In this document: piece by piece, positions 58,146 through 64,000 of the stretch | How the letters are laid out: every line of letters starts with the position of its first letter | Position numbering within the stretch: the first letter of the stretch is position 1 | Source: Desemzia sp045528445 | GTDB lineage: Bacteria > Bacillota > Bacilli > Lactobacillales > Carnobacteriaceae | Assembly: GCF_045528445.1 (NCBI RefSeq) | Contig: NZ_JBGQQU010000013.1 | Span: 1 to 64,000, forward strand | Direction of reading: 5' to 3' | DNA: 64,000 nt | The notes under the pieces: generated by a model | What the model was told of the DNA's origin: nothing | The model's database searches: none | The model's input: the letters and a program-made list of their open reading frames with translations, nothing else | Made by a program: the position numbers and the translations under genes

Positions 58146-59366
58146 TTGAAAAGAGAACCTAATATAGAAAATAATAAGGTTACGGTGAATTGGTTTAAGA
58201 GATGGTTTTTAAGCAACAAAGTAGTCGCTATTTTATTGGTCCTTTTATTGATTTTAATAAATATATTTGTTTTTAGTAAAGTTTCTTATGTGCTGGATCC
58301 GCTAAAAGGATTTCTTGAGATTGTGGGATTGCCGGTAATTTTTTCGGTGATTTTGTATTACTTATTAAATCCAGTGATTGATTGGCTGGAGGCTAAAAAA
58401 ATCCCTCGTGTTTATGGCATTACCATTGTTTTCTTGGTTATCTTAGGATTGCTCATATGGGGAGTCACTACCCTCATTCCTCTGATTCGAAATCAGCTGT
58501 CTAGTTTAGTAACCAATTGGCCAGACTATTGGAACAACATCACTCTGCAAATAGAAGGGCTGATTCGAAGTGAAGAATTCTCACAAATTCAGAATCAATT
58601 CCAAGAGTTTAACGAGAATCTTATGAATACCTTATCTGCACAAGCAAACGTGGTATTGGATTCCACCTTCTCAGGGATAGGCAGTGTTGTAGGGACTATC
58701 ACAAGTATTGTCATTGCTATTTTTACGATGCCGTTTATTCTATTTTATCTCTTAAAAGATGGAAAAAAAATCCCTGTGTATTTATTGAAATTTGTACCTA
58801 CAAAAATTCGGACCAAAACGTACCGGGTGATGACTGAAATGAACCTTCAAATCAGCCAGTATGTTAGGGGCCAGCTGCTGGTAGCTCTATGTGTCAGCAT
58901 TATGTTCTGGGCAGGGTTTGCTATTATTGGTTTGGAGTTCGCAGCTACTTTGGGAATCATAGCCGGATTTTTAAACATCATACCTTATTTAGGATCGTTC
59001 GTAGCTACAGTACCGGCTTTAGTAGTAGCTTTAGTGGATTCTCCCAGCATGTTGGTAAAAGTACTGATTGTTTTTGCGATTGAACAGATTATTGAAGGAC
59101 GTGTAATCTCACCGCAAATTTTGGGTTCTAATCTAAAGATGCACCCGATCACAATCATTTTTGTTCTGTTGACCGGGGGGAAATTATTCGGAGTTGTAGG
59201 TGTTTTATTTGGTATTCCAGGTTATGCGATTTTGAAAATTATTGTGGTCCATATTTTTCAGTGGTACCATGATTACTCCAGTTTATACGAAAATGAAGAC
59301 AGTTATCGTCCTGCAGATATTATCCGACGGGAAACGATTCAAAATAAGGAAACTGAAGAATCCTAA
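58146..59366 (+). CDS. AI-2E family transporter (YtvI/PerM-like permease)
   Basis: This 406-residue protein has about eight helices. VAILLVLLLILINIFVFSKVSYVLDPLKGFLEIVGLPVIFSVILYYLLNPVIDWLE opens the first pair, and the C-terminal half has FLNIIPYLGSFVATVPALVVAL and EQIIEGRVISPQILG, the most conserved blocks. The family name comes from E. coli TqsA; other members are Na+/H+ or polyamine exporters, so substrate is open. The TTG start (58146) has AGAGG upstream at a long 11-base spacing. The tail is charged and cytoplasmic. Confidence 0.88.
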   Translation: MKREPNIENNKVTVNWFKRWFLSNKVVAILLVLLLILINIFVFSKVSYVLDPLKGFLEIVGLPVIFSVILYYLLNPVIDWLEAKKIPRVYGITIVFLVILGLLIWGVTTLIPLIRNQLSSLVTNWPDYWNNITLQIEGLIRSEEFSQIQNQFQEFNENLMNTLSAQANVVLDSTFSGIGSVVGTITSIVIAIFTMPFILFYLLKDGKKIPVYLLKFVPTKIRTKTYRVMTEMNLQISQYVRGQLLVALCVSIMFWAGFAIIGLEFAATLGIIAGFLNIIPYLGSFVATVPALVVALVDSPSMLVKVLIVFAIEQIIEGRVISPQILGSNLKMHPITIIFVLLTGGKLFGVVGVLFGIPGYAILKIIVVHIFQWYHDYSSLYENEDSYRPADIIRRETIQNKETEES

Positions 59367-59375
59367 TAAAAAAAT

Positions 59376-59705
59376 GTTCTTCATTTTCTAACATGGGTAA
59401 AGAAACTTCCTCCGGCCTAGGGGGTTGCTTATGGAACACCTTGAGCCGAAACCCACGTCTCAAGGCTTGCGAGCGTTGCCGAAGCCGTTGGAGTGATAAC
59501 GACGTACGGATATGGTATGCGTAGCGGAGAACAAACTCCGAGTAAAAGCTTCAGCTTTTACTCGGGATTAATTCCCATTGCATCCTTATTCATGGTTATA
59601 AGCAACCCCATACTCCTATAGAAATTTCTGAGAATGTGTTTCTAATAGGGTAAGAGTTAAAAAGAAGTATATTTTTTACTTACCAATGTCTAATAGCGTA
59701 GAACC
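59376..59705. mobile_element. MITE-like element carrying structured RNA-like core, copy B (minus orientation)
   Basis: Ends: GTTCTTCATTTTCTAACATG then GGTAAAGAAA at left; inverted right end GGTTCTACGCTATTAGACAT then TGGTAAGTAAA. Both match the ends of the element at 12031-12723. Exact flanking AAAAAAAT (59368-59375 and 59706-59713) looks like an 8-bp target duplication. The core (59401-59630, read on the minus strand) is homologous to 49461-49650. GGGGTTGCTTAT and ATAAGCAACCCC form a perfect closing helix, with CCGAGTAAAAGCT/AGCTTTTACTCGG and CCTTGAG/CTCAAGG hairpins inside. No transposase. Confidence 0.6.
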
Positions 59706-59721
59706 AAAAAAATTATGTAAA

Positions 59722-59750
59722 CACGCATCGTAAAAGGTGCGTGCTTTTTT
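59722..59750 (+). terminator. Rho-independent terminator
   Basis: CACGCA pairs with TGCGTG around TCGTAAAAGG, followed by CTTTTTT. Confidence 0.7.
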
Positions 59751-59751
59751 A

Positions 59752-59780
59752 TTGCAACGTGACAAGTTGTCATATATAAT
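59752..59780 (+). promoter_or_regulatory. Promoter with palindromic operator in the spacer, before the TetR-exporter operon
   Basis: TTGCAA (59752-59757), 17-base spacer, TATAAT (59775-59780). TGACAAGTTGTCA (59760-59772) is a perfect palindrome within the spacer. A regulator bound there would block RNA polymerase; the TetR-family product of the first gene is the obvious candidate. Promoter seen; operator inferred. Confidence 0.7.
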
Positions 59781-59835
59781 GGTTGGATGCTGTATGAGAG
59801 TAGGATAAGAATATAGGAAGAAAGGAGCTTTTGAT

Positions 59836-60510
59836 GTGCCTACTAAAACATTTTTTAATCTAAGCGATGAAAAAAGAGAGCGACTGATAGTTGCTGCAAC
59901 GAAAGAATTTTCAGAAAAATCGTTGAATGAAGCTTCTATTAATACGATTATCAAAAACGCCGCCATTTCTAGAGGAAGTTTTTATCAATACTTTGAAAAC
60001 AAAGAAGATTTGTATTTTTATATTGTGAAAACAATCGAGTCTGATACGAAAGAACTTTTGAAAAGAGAGTTTGAAAAAGCGGACGGTGATTTGTTTATTG
60101 GTTTTCGTAATTATTTTCCGCAATTATTGACCAGAATGATGGAAGAATCACATACAAATTTTTACAAACAGTTATTTTTGCATATGGATTATCGGGCGAC
60201 CAAAGAAGTGGCTCCAGAAGACTTCTCTAGTAGTGAAGAAGATTTCACAGAAACAAACCAAAGCATTTGTAGTCTGATAAACACGGATCTATTACACGTT
60301 GATTCGATACAAGAATTAAACAAGTTACTGCGCTTGGTTCTTTCGATCATGATGCACGAAATCATAGAAGGATTTGCAAGAGACTATTCGCAAGAAAAAA
60401 TCAGAATCAATTTTTGCCAAAAATTAAACTGGCTGGAATTTGGAGCTAAAAAGCCAAAAACGGATGCGGAGGAAATAAACAGTGTTAAAATTAGCCAAAA
60501 AAATGAATAA
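59836..60510 (+). CDS. TetR/AcrR-family transcriptional regulator
   Basis: This 224-residue regulator has the N-terminal HTH at about 15-60: EKRERLIVAATKEFSEKSLNEASINTIIKNAAISRGSFYQYFENKEDLYFYIV, with the usual GSFYQYF recognition helix. The larger C-terminal domain (about 70-205) is helical and ligand binding. GTG 59836 is 8 bases after AAGGAG. It overlaps the exporter gene by 29 bases, so it is the local repressor of the ABC pair and probably of itself, by analogy with drug-responsive LmrR/TetR systems. Confidence 0.9.
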   Translation: MPTKTFFNLSDEKRERLIVAATKEFSEKSLNEASINTIIKNAAISRGSFYQYFENKEDLYFYIVKTIESDTKELLKREFEKADGDLFIGFRNYFPQLLTRMMEESHTNFYKQLFLHMDYRATKEVAPEDFSSSEEDFTETNQSICSLINTDLLHVDSIQELNKLLRLVLSIMMHEIIEGFARDYSQEKIRINFCQKLNWLEFGAKKPKTDAEEINSVKISQKNE

Positions 60511-62203
60511 ATGGTCAATAGCTGCTGCTGTAGTTTTTATGATCATCCAAGTTTTAGGAGATTTAATTCTTCCAACTTTAACGGCAGATATTATTGACAA
60601 CGGAGTAGCCAATGGAGACGTTGATTATATTCTGAATGTTGGATTAAAAATGATCTTTATGTCGCTTATCGCTATTGCGGGTGCTGTAGCCAATGTTTTT
60701 GTAGCTGCTAGAGAATCACAAGGATTAGGTAAAAAAATACGAAATGAGGTATTTCGTAAAGTAACTCATTTCTCAAATGATGAACTGGATGAAGTGGGAA
60801 CGGCTTCTTTGATTACCAGAACCACGAATGACGTTGTTCAGGTACAAATGGTTGTTCTGATGATGTTGCGGTTGATGATTATGGCTCCTATTATGATGGT
60901 TGGAGCAGGATTTTTTGCGTTCACTCGTGAGCCGCAATTAGCGAGAGCCTTTTTGATTTCAATCCCTTTACTAGCTGTTTTGATTGCGGTTATCATGCAT
61001 TTTGCAGTGCCTTACTTCAAATCTATGCAACGAAAAACAGATAAATTAAACTTGGTTTTTCGAGAAGGTTTAACAGGCGTTCGTGTTGTTAGAGCGTTTA
61101 GAAAAGACAAGCATGAGCAAAACCGATTTGATGAAGCCAATAAAGATTATGCAGATACAGCTATTAAAGCCTTTACTTACATGGCTTTTTTAATGCCTGC
61201 AATGACCGTGGTTGTCAGTATTACCAATATTATGATCATATGGTTTGGTGGAGATTTAATCAGTACTGGACAAATGGAAGTTGGAAATTTGGTTACATTT
61301 ATGACCTATGCTATGCAGATTTTGATCAGTGTGATGCAAGTGGCTTTTATCTTCATGTTTATTCCTCGTGGGCAAGTTTCGGCAGCTCGGATCAATGAAG
61401 TATTGGAATTAAAAAGTACGATAAAAGATCCATCTGCAGCTAAATCAGTTGCTGAACAAAAAGAAATTTCATTTGAATTTGATCATGTCAGTTTCCGTTA
61501 CACTGGGGCTGAAAAATCAGCTTTAGAAGACATTGATTTTAAAGTTGAAAAAGGCGAGACCATTGCGATTATCGGAGGTACGGGTTCAGGTAAATCTACT
61601 TTGGCTAATTTGATCCCTCGTTTTTACGATGTGGAATCTGGAAGTATAAAAATCAACGGTACAGATATTAGAGATTTCACCCAACATGATCTGCGGACGT
61701 TGATGGGGTATGCCCCTCAAAAGGCAGTGCTGTTCACTGGTACTATCCGTGAAAATATGCAGTACGGAAAACCAGAGGCTACGGATGAAGAAATATGGCA
61801 TGCCTTGGAGATCGCCCAAGCAAAAGATTTTGTGGGAAAAATGCCCAAAGGATTGGATGCACAGGTTGAACAAGGTGGAGGAAACTTCTCGGGAGGTCAA
61901 CGTCAACGGTTGAGTATTGCTCGCGCACTAGTTTCTAAAGCAGATATTTTATTGTTCGATGATTCTTTCTCTGCATTAGATTTTAAAACAGATGCCGTTT
62001 TAAGAGCTGCACTTAAAAAAGAAACCATTGAATCAGTAGTGATCATTATAGCGCAACGAATCAGCAGTGTTGTTGATGCGGACCTTATTATTGTTCTGGA
62101 TGAAGGGAAAATGGTTGGCAAAGGAACCCATGAACAATTAAAAGAAACGAACCCAACCTATCAAGAAATTATGGAATCTCAAATGAGGGGAGAAGATATA
62201 TAA
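60482..62203 (+). CDS. ABC exporter half-transporter with degenerate ATPase site (LmrC/BmrC-like)
   Basis: This 573-residue protein has six membrane helices (1-310) and one nucleotide-binding domain. Walker A is IGGTGSGKSTL, signature NFSGGQRQRLSIARA and Walker B ILLFDDSFSALD. The catalytic Glu after Walker B is Asp and the switch His is Gln (IIAQRISSV). This is the usual degenerate half of heterodimeric multidrug exporters. GTG start with GGAGG upstream. The stop overlaps the ATG of the partner (TAATG), so the two are coupled. Likely exports drugs, bile salts or peptides. Confidence 0.93.
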   Translation: MLKLAKKMNKWSIAAAVVFMIIQVLGDLILPTLTADIIDNGVANGDVDYILNVGLKMIFMSLIAIAGAVANVFVAARESQGLGKKIRNEVFRKVTHFSNDELDEVGTASLITRTTNDVVQVQMVVLMMLRLMIMAPIMMVGAGFFAFTREPQLARAFLISIPLLAVLIAVIMHFAVPYFKSMQRKTDKLNLVFREGLTGVRVVRAFRKDKHEQNRFDEANKDYADTAIKAFTYMAFLMPAMTVVVSITNIMIIWFGGDLISTGQMEVGNLVTFMTYAMQILISVMQVAFIFMFIPRGQVSAARINEVLELKSTIKDPSAAKSVAEQKEISFEFDHVSFRYTGAEKSALEDIDFKVEKGETIAIIGGTGSGKSTLANLIPRFYDVESGSIKINGTDIRDFTQHDLRTLMGYAPQKAVLFTGTIRENMQYGKPEATDEEIWHALEIAQAKDFVGKMPKGLDAQVEQGGGNFSGGQRQRLSIARALVSKADILLFDDSFSALDFKTDAVLRAALKKETIESVVIIIAQRISSVVDADLIIVLDEGKMVGKGTHEQLKETNPTYQEIMESQMRGEDI

Positions 62204-64000
62204 TGGAAAACAGCAAGAGCAACAAAGAACGATTGAATCCCAGAAAAGCGAAGCATTTCTGGGGAACCTTGAGACGTTTAACGACTTATATGTCTACTCG
62301 TATTTGGGGAGTGATACTAGTACTCGTCTTAACTATTGCAGCGACTATTTTTACCACTCTGACGCCTAAAATTTTAGGTCAAGCCACCACTGAGATATTC
62401 AGAGGTTACCAAGAGGGGATGGCTCTAAGAGCTGCTGGTCAGATGGTTGATGTATTGCCGATTGATTTTGAATTGATTATGCAAATTCTGTTGACCGTTT
62501 TTGTCTTGTATATATCTGCCGGGCTGTTCAGATATTTCCAACAATTCACTATGGCTCGTATTGGCCAACGAACGGTATATGATTTGCGAAAAGATTTAAA
62601 AGCCAAAATGAGTCGTATGCCGATCAGTTACTATGATACACATTCAAATGGAGATATCATGTCTCGGGCTGTAAACGATATGGACCAAATTGCCAATACT
62701 TTACAACAATCGCTGACTCAATTCGTTCAAAGTATTGTTCAATTTGTAGCTGTACTCGTCATGATGTTGAGTATCAGTCTACAGTTGACTATTGTCTCCT
62801 TTATTATCGTAGTATTGAGTGCTGTTTTTGTGTCGGTCATTGCACCGAGAGCCCAAAAAATGTTTGCTAAACAACAAAAAGAATTGGGTATTTTAAATGA
62901 TCAAGTAGAAGAGATTTATTCAGGACATGCGGTTGTAAAAATTTACAATCATGAAGAATCGGAAATTGAAAAATTTGAAAAGCAAAATGAGTCTTACTAT
63001 GAGGCCTCTTGGAAAGCTCAATTTTTAACGGGACTTATGATGCCGTTGATTTCATTTGCTCGTAATATCGGGTATTTGGCTGTAGCGGTACTAGGTGGGA
63101 TCAATGTCGCGAATGGGACGATGACATTAGGTAATGTTCAAGCTTTCTTACAATACGTGAACCAATTCTCACAGCCGATGAGAGATATCGCTAATTTATC
63201 GAACACTATTCAAGCGACAGTTGCTTCTGCTGAACGTGTTTTTGAGGTGCTAGATGAACCGGAAATGGATTTGGAACACTCTAATATTAAACCGTTGCAA
63301 GATTCTCCTTACAAAATCCAATTTGAGCATGTTCAGTTTGGTTATGGTGGTCCTAATGAGCCATTATTGATGAATGACTTTAACTTAGACGTTAAAGAAG
63401 GCGAAATGATAGCCGTTGTGGGTCCTACAGGTGCAGGCAAATCAACATTGATTAATTTGTTGGAGCGTTTTTATGATATCAAAGGCGGAAGCATCAAGTT
63501 AAATGGTGTAGATACGAGAGATATTACAAGAGAAGAATTGCGTTCGCATTTTGCGATGGTTCTTCAAGATACTTGGTTGTTTAATGGGACTATTTTGGAA
63601 AATCTTCGATATGGTAGTGAAGAATATGCCGATTCTGAGGAAAAGATATTTGAAGCAGCAAAAGCAGCTCACGTAGATGATTTTGTACGTAAGCTGCCTC
63701 ATGGATACGACACGATTTTGAATGAAGAAGCCAGTAATATCTCTCAAGGCCAACGTCAGTTGATCACTATCGCACGCGCATTTTTTGCAGATCCTGAAAT
63801 TTTGATTCTTGATGAAGCTACTTCCAGTGTCGATACACGTACGGAAGTTTTGATCCAACGTGCAATGGCAAAACTGCTGAAAGGAAGAACCAGTTTTGTA
63901 ATCGCTCATCGATTGTCTACAATTCGTGATGCCGATAAAATCATCGTCATGGATCAAGGTGACGTGATCGAAACAGGAAATCATGATGAATTGATGGAAA
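62203..64000 (+). CDS. ABC exporter half-transporter, catalytic partner (LmrD/BmrD-like), cut by window end
   Basis: The frame opens at ATG 62203 (TAATG overlap) and is still open at base 64000, about 599 codons. A charged N-terminus (MENSKSNKERLNPRKAKHFWG), longer than in its partner, is followed by six helices and a nucleotide-binding domain: Walker A VVGPTGAGKSTLINL, signature NISQGQRQLITIARA, Walker B ILILDEATSSVD with the catalytic Glu, switch His in VIAHRLSTI. It therefore holds the canonical catalytic residues of the heterodimer. Only the last few residues should be missing. Confidence 0.93.
   Translation, partial: MENSKSNKERLNPRKAKHFWGTLRRLTTYMSTRIWGVILVLVLTIAATIFTTLTPKILGQATTEIFRGYQEGMALRAAGQMVDVLPIDFELIMQILLTVFVLYISAGLFRYFQQFTMARIGQRTVYDLRKDLKAKMSRMPISYYDTHSNGDIMSRAVNDMDQIANTLQQSLTQFVQSIVQFVAVLVMMLSISLQLTIVSFIIVVLSAVFVSVIAPRAQKMFAKQQKELGILNDQVEEIYSGHAVVKIYNHEESEIEKFEKQNESYYEASWKAQFLTGLMMPLISFARNIGYLAVAVLGGINVANGTMTLGNVQAFLQYVNQFSQPMRDIANLSNTIQATVASAERVFEVLDEPEMDLEHSNIKPLQDSPYKIQFEHVQFGYGGPNEPLLMNDFNLDVKEGEMIAVVGPTGAGKSTLINLLERFYDIKGGSIKLNGVDTRDITREELRSHFAMVLQDTWLFNGTILENLRYGSEEYADSEEKIFEAAKAAHVDDFVRKLPHGYDTILNEEASNISQGQRQLITIARAFFADPEILILDEATSSVDTRTEVLIQRAMAKLLKGRTSFVIAHRLSTIRDADKIIVMDQGDVIETGNHDELME

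Noticed and set aside
59401..59630. Group II intron fragment
   Set aside because: No domain V motif, no GTGCG-type 5' boundary and no reverse transcriptase remnant.
59722..59750. tRNA-like fold near the TetR promoter
   Set aside because: The hairpin is a simple terminator; no acceptor, anticodon or T-loop sequences were found here or elsewhere in the window.
63499..63984. Minus-strand 161-codon ORF at the window end
   Set aside because: It is an antisense shadow of the ABC transporter gene running off the window, which has a complete set of nucleotide-binding motifs.

Overview
The window is AT-rich, tightly packed Gram-positive DNA. Good Shine-Dalgarno sites precede most genes, there are many small bidirectional terminators, and TTG, GTG and possibly AUU starts are used. 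Spx, an EIIA-Glc-like protein, Mga/PRD-type and ROK regulators, NfeD/FloA, UppP, an LmrCD-like exporter and a glgBCDAP operon together point to Lactobacillales. A Carnobacterium-like genome is my best guess, inferred from gene content only. The replicon looks chromosomal, with accessory patches.

Layout. 1-1.5 kb: the 5' half of an IS3-family element, then a decayed minus-strand locus. 1.7-6.5 kb: small redox and detoxification genes (luciferase-like oxidoreductase, aldo/keto reductase, two VOC/glyoxalase proteins, a gamma-glutamyltransferase) with a luciferase-like gene remnant. 6.5-12 kb: a catabolite-controlled alpha-galactosidase / ROK kinase / SGNH esterase operon. It is followed by a deletion scar in which a ROK repressor and a divergent GH42 beta-galactosidase both lost their 5' ends. 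12-13.3 kb: a MITE-like element holding twelve 41-bp repeats, then a candidate structured RNA. 13.4-20.3 kb: Mga-like regulator, acetyltransferase, phosphodiesterase plus Atg22-like transporter, Spx, and a helical-repeat protein. 20.5-25.1 kb: DUF6508, phasin-like and AarF-like proteins, RluA-type synthase, DUF1002 secreted protein.

25.2-28.6 kb is a coherent anaerobic/B12 module. It has an FNR-type regulator with an FNR box at about -41.5 of its own promoter, a PduO-type cobalamin adenosyltransferase, a cobalamin riboswitch whose P1 arm lies inside that gene, a DUF4430 lipoprotein and an ECF S component. 28.8-32 kb: a sugar ABC importer (binding protein and two permeases) with a nonsense codon in the first permease and no ATPase. 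32-34.3 kb: NfeD-FloA membrane-microdomain operon. 34.6-43 kb: complete glycogen synthesis and breakdown operon.

43-59.4 kb is mostly housekeeping: DsbA-like thioredoxin, TIM-barrel protein, DUF4828, aspartokinase, UppP (apparent AUU start), a polymer-forming membrane protein, EIIA-Glc, flavin reductase, two MhqO-like ring-cleaving dioxygenases, lactonase, a TagB/F-like transferase, glucitol-type EIIA, and an AI-2E family permease. Between these genes sit several families of intergenic repeats. One is a structured RNA-like core at 49.46-49.65 kb and, inverted, at 59.40-59.65 kb. The window ends with a TetR-controlled heterodimeric ABC exporter that runs off the edge.

Most notable: (1) two elements (12031-12723 and 59376-59705) share terminal inverted repeats and have apparent target duplications, yet carry different cores, one a 41-bp micro-ORF array and the other a structured RNA-like core; (2) the double truncation at about 11.08 kb; (3) the riboswitch/CDS overlap at 27.4 kb; (4) the permease nonsense codon; (5) the unannotated ncRNA candidate at 13.1-13.3 kb.
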